Part shown: in pieces, positions 33,178-39,419 of the stretch
Layout of the letters: the number at the start of each line of letters is the position of its first letter
Numbering within the stretch: the stretch's first letter is position 1
Source: an uncultured Spirochaetales bacterium
Lineage (GTDB): Bacteria > Spirochaetota > Spirochaetia > Sphaerochaetales > Sphaerochaetaceae
Assembly (NCBI GenBank): GCA_949285905.1
Contig: CASDZV010000054.1
Location: 1 to 39,646, forward strand
DNA length: 39,646 nt
Reading direction: 5' to 3'
Made by a program: the position numbers and the translations under genes
Notes under the pieces: model-generated
What the model was told of the DNA's origin: nothing
The model's input: only the letters and a program-made list of their open reading frames with translations
Databases searched by the model: none

Positions 33178-33981
33178 TTAGTCTACAAGAATGACTTCAC
33201 CATTTGGATAACGATCCGCAACATATGCCTTCACAGTGTCACCCTTGAGAGCAGAGACAAGAGCCTGGATCTTCGGCTCGTTCTCAGAACCGGAGCGTAC
33301 TGCGATAACGTTCACATATGGGCTTTCCGCGCCTTCGACAAGAAGACCATCTCTTGTTGCGATAAGACCTGCAGGGATTGCATAGTTGCCATTGATGATG
33401 GCGGCATCGACATCAGGAAGAATTCTTGGCAGTGATGCAGCTTCAATCTCTGTGAACTTGAAGTTGTGCGGGTTCTCTGCAATATCTGCAGGAACTGCTT
33501 CAAGACCAGCGTCATCTGCGAGCTTGATCAGTCCAGCGCTCTCGAGAAGAAGAAGTGCTCTTCCCTCATTTGTCGGGTCATTTGGAATACCGAACGTCGC
33601 ACCATCAGGGATTGCATCAAGTGAGTCATACTTCTCGCTGTATACAGCAAGCGGCTCGATGTGGATACCGCCGGCAGAAACAAGATTGTAGCCCCTCTCA
33701 GCATTTGCAGACTCCATGTATGGAAGGTGCTGATAGAAATTAGCATCAAGCTCTCCGGAAGCGAGTGCTTCATTAGGTGTCACATAGTCTGTGAACTCAA
33801 TGATCTCAAGTGTATAGCCTTCTTCTGCAAGCTGGTCCACAACCTGGCTGAGCATAGCAGCATGCGGGTCAGGAGTTGCTCCGACCTTGATGACATTTGG
33901 CTCCGATTCAACAGCTCCATTTGCGAATGCAGGTACAGCAAGTGCGACAATAGCAAGAACGACAACAAACAATTTCTTCAT
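33178..33981 (-). CDS. metQ: Methionine ABC transporter binding protein MetQ (NlpA family)
   Basis: A 267-aa exported binding protein for L- (and often D-) methionine. The mature part has the NlpA/MetQ blocks VIKVGATPDPHAAML, DYVTPNEALASGELDANFYQHLPYM, GIPNDPTNEGRALLLLE and a C-terminal AVRSGSENEPKIQALV. The signal peptide ends AVPAFANGAVES with no lipobox cysteine, so it is not a classical lipoprotein; it may be released by signal peptidase I. It lies downstream of metN-metI on the same strand but behind a terminator and its own promoter. Its leader contains a Met-rich ORF, so it is probably regulated by methionine supply. GGAGAG lies seven bases before ATG. Confidence 0.94.
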   Translation of the reverse strand: MKKLFVVVLAIVALAVPAFANGAVESEPNVIKVGATPDPHAAMLSQVVDQLAEEGYTLEIIEFTDYVTPNEALASGELDANFYQHLPYMESANAERGYNLVSAGGIHIEPLAVYSEKYDSLDAIPDGATFGIPNDPTNEGRALLLLESAGLIKLADDAGLEAVPADIAENPHNFKFTEIEAASLPRILPDVDAAIINGNYAIPAGLIATRDGLLVEGAESPYVNVIAVRSGSENEPKIQALVSALKGDTVKAYVADRYPNGEVILVD

Positions 33982-34079
33982 ATATTTACTCTCCAGAATT
34001 TACGGATAATACCGTTCATAATATATCCCTGAGGGGGGACCCATTTCATTTTGATAGTCATGTGGTGGAAATAAAACTA
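33982..34079 (-). promoter_or_regulatory. metQ leader downstream of the Met-rich ORF
   Basis: This stretch lies between the leader stop and metQ. It begins with the U-rich tract that follows the terminator-like hairpin (34069-34076 as A's on plus). It then carries a short CCCC/GGGG-rich segment (about 34027-34040) and an inverted repeat, ACGG-ATAATA-CCGT (34003-34016 approximately), before the metQ Shine-Dalgarno. Alternative pairings could sequester or expose the metQ start. No ORF of note is seen. Confidence 0.4.
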
Positions 34080-34105
34080 TTATGCCCTGACGGGCATCAT
34101 CATAG
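34069..34105 (-). terminator. Terminator-like attenuator hairpin overlapping the second Met triplet
   Basis: Minus strand: CTAT, 4-nt bulge, ATGCCC, loop GTCA, GGGCAT, 1-nt bulge, ATAG, then TTTTATTT. The ascending arm (34105-34092) covers Met codons 14-16 of the leader ORF and the descending arm contains its stop codon. A ribosome paused on those codons would prevent the hairpin. The stem is modest, so strength is uncertain. Confidence 0.5.
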
Positions 34106-34142
34106 AGGACATCATCATAGCTGTAAGCTTGGAAATAAACAT
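34080..34142 (-). CDS. Met-rich leader peptide upstream of metQ (candidate attenuator)
   Basis: A 20-codon ORF with seven methionines: the start, a triplet at codons 9-11, two serines, and a second triplet at 14-16 (MMMSSMMM). It has AAGGAGG (34150-34156) seven bases before ATG, a better ribosome-binding site than metQ itself. A promoter lies just upstream, and the ORF ends 98 bases before metQ. Short ORFs with runs of the regulated amino acid are the hallmark of ribosome-mediated attenuation, as in trp, his and leu leaders. The Ser-Ser codons (TCCTCT) are complementary to the leader's own Shine-Dalgarno, allowing a self-sequestering structure. A 66-aa frame overlapping here is out of register and is not supported. 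Confidence 0.7.
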   Translation of the reverse strand: MFISKLTAMMMSSMMMPVRA

Positions 34143-34171
34143 GCTTTGTCCTCCTTATCTTTGATGGCTTC

Positions 34172-34200
34172 ATTATGCATAAAACTGCAAGAGTATGCAA
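34172..34200 (-). promoter_or_regulatory. Promoter of the metQ leader transcript
   Basis: Minus strand: -35 TTGCAT (34200-34195), 17-bp spacer, -10 CATAAT (34177-34172). Start near 34165 gives a leader of about 185 nt before metQ, beginning about 23 nt before the leader ATG. Upstream (34200-34350) is very AT-rich, possibly an UP element. Confidence 0.65.
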
Positions 34201-34377
34201 TGAAAATTGATGCCCAAATGATTAAATTTTTGAATTATCAAAGATTTGTTTTAATTATTTTATTTAAATACAATCAAATAAGTAGATTAAAATATTTCAA
34301 ATTTTCCAGATGCGAATATACAAACAGAACTATTTTATTGCTGTTTTGAGTTGCATATGACAGTTGCCGAGTGTGAG

Positions 34378-34402
34378 AAAAGAACCCGGACCTGCCGGGC
34401 TC
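34378..34402 (-). terminator. Rho-independent terminator of metNI
   Basis: Minus strand: eight-pair stem GAGCCCGG / CCGGGTTC (one G-U) with loop CAGGT, followed by TTTTC. It lies 4 bp past the metI stop and separates metNI from metQ. Confidence 0.8.
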
Positions 34403-34406
34403 TGTA

Positions 34407-35093
34407 TCATCTTTTCGCGATAAGCCGTGCGCTGATTTTGTCACCGATGAATTGAATAAGCTCAACCATTATGATGATGACAACGACTGCACAGACCATA
34501 TATGAAGGGCTGAACCGCTGATAGCCATAGCGTATGGCGAGGTCACCAAGTCCTCCTCCTCCGATGGCGCCAGCCATTGCTGAGTATCCGATAAGGTTGA
34601 TGATTGTCAGGGTGACACCGGAAGCAAGAGCTGGAAGCGCTTCTGGAATAAGCACTTTCAGAATTATCTGCCAGTTCGTTGAACCCATTGCCTTTGCAGC
34701 CTGAACAACTCCTGGATCGACTTCCTTCAGAGCAGATTCAATAACCCTGGCGACAAATGGAGCAGCGGCAATTGAAAGCGGAATTACTGTAGCCATCGTT
34801 CCGATACTTGTTCCTATGATCAGTCTTGAAAGCGGCATCAAGACTATCATGAGGATAATGAACGGAAATGAACGCAGGATATTAACTATGCGTGACAGGA
34901 CATTATAGAAGACTGGATGAGGTATGATACCTCCCTGCTCTTCCGAGCTTGTCACATGCAGAAGAACACCGACAGGAAGGCCAAGTACCATAGAAAAGAT
35001 TGTGGACAGAAAGACCATTACCACAGTCTCCCAGGTTGCGGAAGCTACAAGGCCCCACATTCTCTCATCAAGAAAACTCTGCAGGAACTCCAT
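34407..35093 (-). CDS. metI: Methionine ABC transporter permease MetI
   Basis: A 228-aa inner-membrane permease with about five helices, of the usual MetI length. Diagnostic blocks are SMVLGLPVGVLLHVTS, RSFPFIILMIVLMPLSRLIIGTSIGT, the coupling helix EVDPGVVQAAKAMGSTNWQIILKVLIPEA and GYSAMAGAIGGGGLGDLAIRYGYQRF. It forms the MetNI importer with MetN and takes substrate from MetQ. ATG 35093 is chosen over GTG 35096: GGAGG lies seven bases upstream and the codon shares one base with the metN stop (TGATG), indicating coupled translation. Confidence 0.95.
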   Translation of the reverse strand: MEFLQSFLDERMWGLVASATWETVVMVFLSTIFSMVLGLPVGVLLHVTSSEEQGGIIPHPVFYNVLSRIVNILRSFPFIILMIVLMPLSRLIIGTSIGTMATVIPLSIAAAPFVARVIESALKEVDPGVVQAAKAMGSTNWQIILKVLIPEALPALASGVTLTIINLIGYSAMAGAIGGGGLGDLAIRYGYQRFSPSYMVCAVVVIIIMVELIQFIGDKISARLIAKR

Positions 35094-36097
35094 CACCTTG
35101 CCTCCTTGCCTTCTTCTTCGACAGAAACGCCGTTTTCCCTGATCATGGCAACGGCCTTTCTCGCGGTCTCCTCATCAGGTCCGATATCCGTAACCATCAC
35201 TCCGATCTCCTCGCCATTAACATTCTGCACACCCGCTGCCCTGATGTTGAAGACAGCACCGGTTGCAGAAGAGACAGTAGAGATAATCGGCTCATCCGTA
35301 GTCGATCCGCGGAAGCGAAGTGTATAATGCCCCCCATCTGCCGACCAGCGGACTATCGACTCCCTTGTTGTTGCAAGGGATGAAAGGAAATCCTTCGTCA
35401 CTTCGCTTTTTGGCGCAGAGAAGATATCTGAGACGAGGCCTTCCTCTACGATGTGACCTGAGTCGAGCACAGCTACGCGGTTACATGAATCGCGGACGAC
35501 TTCCATCTGATGAGTGATCATGACAACAGTTAGATTCATCTTCTGCTGTATTTCCTTGATCAGAGAAAGAATTGACCTCGTTGTCTGCGGATCAAGAGCA
35601 CTCGTAGCTTCATCACAGAAGAGTATAGAAGGATTCGTTGCCAGCGCACGTGCTATCGCGATGCGCTGCTTCTGTCCACCGGAAAGTGTCGATATAGGAG
35701 CATTTCCGCGTCCTTCGAGACCGACAATGGACAGGAGCTCTTCCGTCCTTTTCCTTATATGCGCTTTATCCATATGGCAGATTTCCATCGGATATGCGAT
35801 ATTCTCTGCTGCATTGCGCGACGAGAATAGATTGAAATTCTGGAAGATCATGCCAATATGTCTACGCTCCTCGATAAGCTCATCCTTTGACAGATTGTCT
35901 ACCCGCTTGTCATCATAGTAGACCTCACCGTTGTCAGGCTTCTCAAGCATGGATATAAGACGCACGAGCGTGGATTTCCCAGCACCAGAGCGTCCTATGA
36001 TACCGTAAACGGTATTTGATGGGATATTTAATGAGACATCATCCACAGCATGCAAAGCACCATAGTTGCGTCTCAGGTTCTTCAATCTGATTTCCAT
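35093..36097 (-). CDS. metN: Methionine ABC transporter ATPase MetN
   Basis: A 334-aa ABC ATPase. Walker A is GRSGAGKS (35-42), the Q-loop is QNFNLFSSR, the signature LSGGQKQRIAIARAL lies near 140, Walker B is SILFCDEATSALDP and the switch His is in VVMITHQMEV. The C-terminal NIL domain (about 250-330) is the regulatory methionine-binding domain found in MetN, which causes trans-inhibition when internal methionine is high. The gene is first of metN-metI. A promoter just after the kduI terminator gives a leader of only about 12 nt, containing GGAG. Confidence 0.96.
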   Translation of the reverse strand: MEIRLKNLRRNYGALHAVDDVSLNIPSNTVYGIIGRSGAGKSTLVRLISMLEKPDNGEVYYDDKRVDNLSKDELIEERRHIGMIFQNFNLFSSRNAAENIAYPMEICHMDKAHIRKRTEELLSIVGLEGRGNAPISTLSGGQKQRIAIARALATNPSILFCDEATSALDPQTTRSILSLIKEIQQKMNLTVVMITHQMEVVRDSCNRVAVLDSGHIVEEGLVSDIFSAPKSEVTKDFLSSLATTRESIVRWSADGGHYTLRFRGSTTDEPIISTVSSATGAVFNIRAAGVQNVNGEEIGVMVTDIGPDEETARKAVAMIRENGVSVEEEGKEAR

Positions 36098-36115
36098 AAA
36101 CCACTCCGATGGCTA

Positions 36116-36144
36116 TTTATAGCAGATTACTTGATTTGCATCAA
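36116..36144 (-). promoter_or_regulatory. Promoter of metNI, overlapping the kduI terminator tract
   Basis: Minus strand: -35 TTGATG (36144-36139), 17-bp spacer, -10 TATAAA (36121-36116) preceded by TGC (extended -10). The -35 begins inside the T-tract of the kduI terminator, so one gene's end and the next unit's start share bases. Confidence 0.7.
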
Positions 36145-36171
36145 AAAGATGCCGCCCAGTGGACGGCATCT
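36142..36171 (-). terminator. Rho-independent terminator of kduI
   Basis: Minus strand: stem AGATGCCG / CGGCATCT, extendable inward by TCC/GGG-type pairs, followed by TTTTTG. It lies 20 bp past the kduI stop and is the strongest terminator in the window. Confidence 0.9.
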
Positions 36172-36190
36172 AAGCAGAGTCTGATATGGA

Positions 36191-37036
36191 TTATCTGAGA
36201 TCCTTATCTGTTTTCAGGACATCCTGGTCATCATAAGCGCGGTTTTCACCAGCCATAGCCCAGATGAATGTGTAGTTGGATGTACCACAGCCAGAGTGGA
36301 TTGACCATGCAGGATTGATGACTGCCTCTTCATTGTGCATGATGATATGTCTTGTCTCACTTGGCTCGCCCATGAAATGGAAGACAACATTGTCCTCTGG
36401 AATCTCGAAGTAGAAGTAGACTTCCATTCTTCTCTCATGTGTGTGAGCAGGCATTGTGTTCCATACTGAACCTGGCTCAAGGTGTGTAAGGCCCATTGAG
36501 AGCTGGCATGTATCAAGTACATCTGGGTGGATGTACTGATTGATAGTTCTCTCATTGGATGTAGCCTGAGAACCGAGGTGCTTGTGGATTGCATCCTTGA
36601 GAGGAATAAGCTTGATAGGATATGGTCTGTGTGCGGGTGTTGTGCACATATAGAACTTTGCAGGATTCTCAGGATCATCAGAAGCAAACTTCACTTCCTT
36701 TGTTCCCATTGGCACATAGATACCATCGAAATGATCCATAGGATACTCTGTTCCATCTACAATGATCTTGCCCTTGCCACCAATGTTGATAGCACCAAGC
36801 TCTCTTCTCTCAAGAAGGTATGTAACGCCGAAGTTCTTCCAGCAATCGATGTTCTTATCGATGGAGATAGTCTCCTTCACAGGCATAGCACCCATTGTCA
36901 CGATTCTGTCGACATGGGAATATACAGCACTTACATCATCCGGGCTGAAGATATTCTGAATGAGAAACTCTTCTCTGAGTTCATCCGTGTTCATTCTCTT
37001 GAAAGGCTCTTTGCCTGTTGAATAGCGAATATCCAT
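36191..37036 (-). CDS. kduI: 5-dehydro-4-deoxy-D-glucuronate isomerase
   Basis: Isomerises 5-keto-4-deoxyuronate to 2,5-diketo-3-deoxygluconate in pectin and glycosaminoglycan uronate breakdown, in the cytoplasm. At 281 aa it is near E. coli KduI (278). The cupin metal ligands are all present: His198, His200 and Glu205 in PAHTHERRMEVYFYF, and His247 in WSIHSG. Other family blocks are the N-terminal DIRYSTG, YVPMGTKEVKF, PAHRPYPIKLIPL, and the C-terminal IWAMAGENRAYDDQD. It stands alone between a phosphatase and metN, with its own extended -10 and terminator; AGGAG lies seven bases before ATG. No kduD, lyase or unsaturated glucuronidase is in view. gusA is the only other uronate gene here. Confidence 0.97.
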   Translation of the reverse strand: MDIRYSTGKEPFKRMNTDELREEFLIQNIFSPDDVSAVYSHVDRIVTMGAMPVKETISIDKNIDCWKNFGVTYLLERRELGAINIGGKGKIIVDGTEYPMDHFDGIYVPMGTKEVKFASDDPENPAKFYMCTTPAHRPYPIKLIPLKDAIHKHLGSQATSNERTINQYIHPDVLDTCQLSMGLTHLEPGSVWNTMPAHTHERRMEVYFYFEIPEDNVVFHFMGEPSETRHIIMHNEEAVINPAWSIHSGCGTSNYTFIWAMAGENRAYDDQDVLKTDKDLR

Positions 37037-37071
37037 TAGTTTTCTCCTAAAAGCATGTTCTGCTTGATATC

Positions 37072-37080
37072 AGTATAGCA
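37072..37080 (-). promoter_or_regulatory. Extended -10 promoter of kduI
   Basis: Minus strand TGC followed by TATACT, about 36 bp before the kduI ATG, in the 52-bp gap after the phosphatase gene. The -35 is weak (TGGTCG at 17 bp). Confidence 0.5.
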
Positions 37081-37088
37081 AGCTTCTC

Positions 37089-37526
37089 TCATTTCGACCA
37101 CTTAGAAAGCGAAGTGATAAGAGCGGTGCATCCAGAGAGGATATCATCAAAAGCAGTTTCAAAGTCATCTGTGTACCAGGGATCCTCGACATCCCTGTCC
37201 AGGAGCATGACAATCTTCTCATTCCTTCCGAATCTACGCTCGAGATTTCTCAGATTGGAATAATCGAGAGCGACAACAAGATCACTCTCTTCAAATTCGC
37301 TACCAGTGATACGATGTGCCCTGTGGGAAGAGAATGGAATACCATGGCTTCTGAGCACCCGCTTAGCAGGTGGATAGATATCATTGCCAGTCTCCTCGCT
37401 GCTGACACCAGCCGATGAAACTGCAAAGCGATTTCCAGCACATTTCTCTTCTGCAAGATAACGGAAGATGAATTCAGCCATCGGAGAACGGCATATATTC
37501 CCATGACAGACAAAAATGATGTTCAT
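37089..37526 (-). CDS. Low-molecular-weight protein tyrosine phosphatase
   Basis: A 145-aa cytoplasmic phosphatase. The P-loop is VCHGNICRS (nucleophile Cys7, Arg13) at the extreme N-terminus, and the general acid is Asp115 in DPWYTDDF. Length and motif spacing are typical. The family dephosphorylates tyrosine or arginine residues on proteins; the target is not given by context. There is no Shine-Dalgarno before ATG; GATACT lies eight bases upstream, so it may also have a very short leader. Confidence 0.95.
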   Translation of the reverse strand: MNIIFVCHGNICRSPMAEFIFRYLAEEKCAGNRFAVSSAGVSSEETGNDIYPPAKRVLRSHGIPFSSHRAHRITGSEFEESDLVVALDYSNLRNLERRFGRNEKIVMLLDRDVEDPWYTDDFETAFDDILSGCTALITSLSKWSK

Positions 37527-38037
37527 ACAGGAAGAGTATCAGAAAAGCGAAATGGTTAACACTGCTGCAGCAGTTTCTACAAACTGCTTATTCAATCTTC
37601 AGAGTCACAAATATCCTATCCTTATAAATAGCTTCTGAATAAGACGAAATGTATTTCTCCTCTGATGGAAGCTTATTGCCATATTCATTCCTGCAGATAC
37701 ATCGATTGCTTGTCTGAGAGCTTTTACAACTACATTCTCTCCGATGATTAAAATTAAGATGTCCTTAGCTGAAGAAGAAAAGCGATGCTAATCTTCTGGT
37801 GACGGACAGAAGAGGCTGGAGCAAGCCAAGAATTTTTAGTGATGGAGTACAGAATATCTGCATCTACCTCTTTTTTGAAAATAGACAGCTTCAGTTCATC
37901 GATTACTTATTCAGAGGGACTGGTCAGCGTTTAGGCGCAGGCCAGAGCCCAATAATAAAATTGAAGGGGCGTTGCTCACTTCCGCGATGAATGGATCGTT
38001 TCTTTCTTGGCTGAATACAATCTAAGGAGGCATATCC
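37527..38037. other. Intergenic region and left flank of the IS110 element
   Basis: This 511-bp gap separates the phosphatase from the IS110 transposase. Near its left end is a perfect 8-bp inverted repeat, AGCAGTTT-CTAC-AAACTGCT (37569-37588), not followed by a T-tract. On the minus strand 37605-37785 is an open stretch of about 60 codons without a ribosome-binding site or recognisable motif, possibly a gene remnant. The right 140 bp carries the structured segment described separately and AAGGAGG before the transposase. The exact IS boundary cannot be set from one copy. Confidence 0.4.
37900..37975 (+). ncRNA. Candidate bridge RNA segment of the IS110 element
   Basis: Two adjacent hairpins lie 60-120 bp before the transposase. 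The first pairs CTGG (37920-37923) with CCAG (37942-37945) and GCG with CGC, leaving a 3x3 internal loop. The second pairs GCC with GGC and CAAT with ATTG (37947-37970), with a bulge. IS110-group elements are known to encode a bridge RNA with looped stems in the 5' non-coding end. The match is only architectural and boundaries are arbitrary. Confidence 0.3.
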
Positions 38038-39189
38038 ATGAAAGGAGTGCCAAAGGACATCGGGAGGTTCAGTCGCATCATAGGATTGGATCTTGCAAAG
38101 AAGACGTTCAAAGGATGCATCCTCACAAAAGAGAAGAACTTCGAGGACAGGAAGATCATAACGGGAGAGATGGATCCGGATGGCAGGGTGCATTTCATCA
38201 CTGAAATAGTGAAGGCCGGAGACCTTGTTGCAATGGAAGGAGGGACATCATCCTTCAACTTTGCAAGAGAGCTTATGGAATATTCGCCAGCCAAGGTTGT
38301 CGTCCTGAATCCAGGGAAGCTGCATAAGGCCTTTGAAGCCCAGATCAAGACAGACAGACTTGATGCGGTGAGAATTGCCCATTATGTAAGGGCCACCAAG
38401 AAATCATCATGGTGCACAGTAGAAGTGCCCTCACAGGAGGAATCGGAGCTGAGAGCGATAATCAATTCATACAACCTTGCCAAGAAGGACAGAACGATGA
38501 ACATCAACAAGCTCCATGCCACTTTCAACCAGAATGGCATACCATTCCTGAAGAAATCCGATCTGCAGAACAATTCGGACAGAATAGAGAACATAGCAAG
38601 ATACCTGAAAGGCATGGCTATTGATGATGCCTGCATGGTTGAGGCAAGGATTACGCTCATAGAATCACAGATTGAGGAATATATGGATATGATGCGTCAG
38701 GCACTCATGAAGTATCCTGAGATCTCGCTTGTCTGGCTGTCGTTCCCAGGGGTAAGGACAATCGTCGCAGCATCCCTTCTTTCATATATAGGTGACGGAA
38801 GCCGCTTCTACTCCGCATCCCAGCTCAGGAACTATGTGGGCCTTGTCCCTATGGTACAGCAGTCCGGGGAATATGACTTCCAGGGGAATATCTCGTGGAG
38901 GGGTTGCAAGCCTGTCAGGAAGAATATAGTCCAGGGAGCATGGAGCATCGAATCGCTCAATGCCAGCTGCCCCATCAAGGATGAATGGGAGGCCCTTGCA
39001 GCAAGGCATAAGCGTAAATCCACGATTGCCGTGCATGTAGCGAACAAGATGCTTTCCATAGGGTGGATGCTTCTGAGGAAGAAGGAGCTTTACAACGGAT
39101 TCGGAGACTACAGCAGGCTGGAGAGAAAACTCAGGGAAGAAAAGCTGAGTGCTATCGATACCAGCATGTTTCCAGAACTGAAAGGATAG
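38038..39189 (+). CDS. IS110-family transposase
   Basis: A 383-aa DEDD recombinase. The N-terminal RuvC-like domain has IGLDLAKKTF (Asp18), VAMEGG (Glu67) and KTDRLDAVRIAHY (Asp106, Asp109). A coiled coil (about 130-220) precedes the Tnp20 domain, with FPGVRTIVAASLLSYIGDGSRF, LRNYVGLVP and QQSGEYDFQG, where Ser276 sits at the conserved serine used for strand exchange. The length is typical for a full-length, apparently intact enzyme. Family members are guided by an RNA from the element's own non-coding end. AAGGAGG lies seven bases before ATG. It is the only clear plus-strand gene after gusA and its neighbour, consistent with insertion. Confidence 0.95.
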   Translation: MKGVPKDIGRFSRIIGLDLAKKTFKGCILTKEKNFEDRKIITGEMDPDGRVHFITEIVKAGDLVAMEGGTSSFNFARELMEYSPAKVVVLNPGKLHKAFEAQIKTDRLDAVRIAHYVRATKKSSWCTVEVPSQEESELRAIINSYNLAKKDRTMNINKLHATFNQNGIPFLKKSDLQNNSDRIENIARYLKGMAIDDACMVEARITLIESQIEEYMDMMRQALMKYPEISLVWLSFPGVRTIVAASLLSYIGDGSRFYSASQLRNYVGLVPMVQQSGEYDFQGNISWRGCKPVRKNIVQGAWSIESLNASCPIKDEWEALAARHKRKSTIAVHVANKMLSIGWMLLRKKELYNGFGDYSRLERKLREEKLSAIDTSMFPELKG

Positions 39190-39192
39190 CAC

Positions 39193-39217
39193 CACCTGAA
39201 CACTTAGCAGGTTCAGG
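39193..39217 (+). repeat. Inverted repeat just after the IS110 transposase
   Basis: CCTGAAC and GTTCAGG form a perfect 7-bp stem around a 9-nt loop, beginning a few bases past the stop. There is no T-tract, so it is more likely an IS-end or RNA structure than a terminator. Confidence 0.5.
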
Positions 39218-39219
39218 AT

Positions 39220-39410
39220 AGCTTCCATCGGTTCTTTGCACAACCCTCATTTCGTGAAGGGGCGCTTATTTATGTCTCCTTATTGTCATTTCTTTCAGGT
39301 TTTCTCACTCGTGAATATGTACTGGTTCCTAGGTCTTTGAATTATTTCAATCAGCCGGAATTTAGTGCTTGACAGCTTCGGACAAATAAAAACACCCCCA
39401 GACATCAATT
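39220..39410. other. Non-coding region after the IS110 transposase
   Basis: About 190 bp without a convincing ORF, ribosome-binding site or strong hairpin. The IS110 right end probably falls here, but IS110 elements lack terminal inverted repeats, so the junction cannot be read from this single copy. Confidence 0.35.
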
Positions 39411-39419
39411 CTTGATTAA

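Larger units (their letters stand above)
34143..34406 (-). promoter_or_regulatory. Region between metI and the metQ leader ORF
   Basis: From the metI end this gap contains the metI terminator (34378-34402), then about 150 bp of strongly AT-rich sequence, then the metQ leader promoter and Shine-Dalgarno. No further gene is seen. The AT-rich block stands out against the surrounding composition. Confidence 0.5.

Noticed and set aside
32863..33435. 190-aa plus-strand open frame
   Set aside because: Runs antisense across the AraC start, the metQ terminator and metQ, all of which are well supported.
33982..34165. SAM riboswitch or T-box upstream of metQ
   Set aside because: No K-turn/multi-branch core or T-box motif (TGGNACCGCG-like) is seen; the Met-rich ORF offers a better explanation.
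34000..34200. 66-aa minus-strand frame overlapping the metQ leader
   Set aside because: Out of register with the Met-rich ORF, without a Shine-Dalgarno at its start, which lies inside the leader promoter. The Met-rich ORF has all the signals.
35093..36097. MetN as the ATPase of the sugar importers
   Set aside because: It has the C-terminal NIL domain and is coupled to metI, so it belongs to methionine uptake.
37569..37588. Terminator at the 8-bp inverted repeat
   Set aside because: No T-tract follows on either strand, and it lies upstream of the phosphatase gene rather than downstream of a gene.
37605..37785. Minus-strand open stretch of about 60 codons
   Set aside because: No start with a ribosome-binding site and no family recognised; kept only as a possible gene remnant in the intergenic note.
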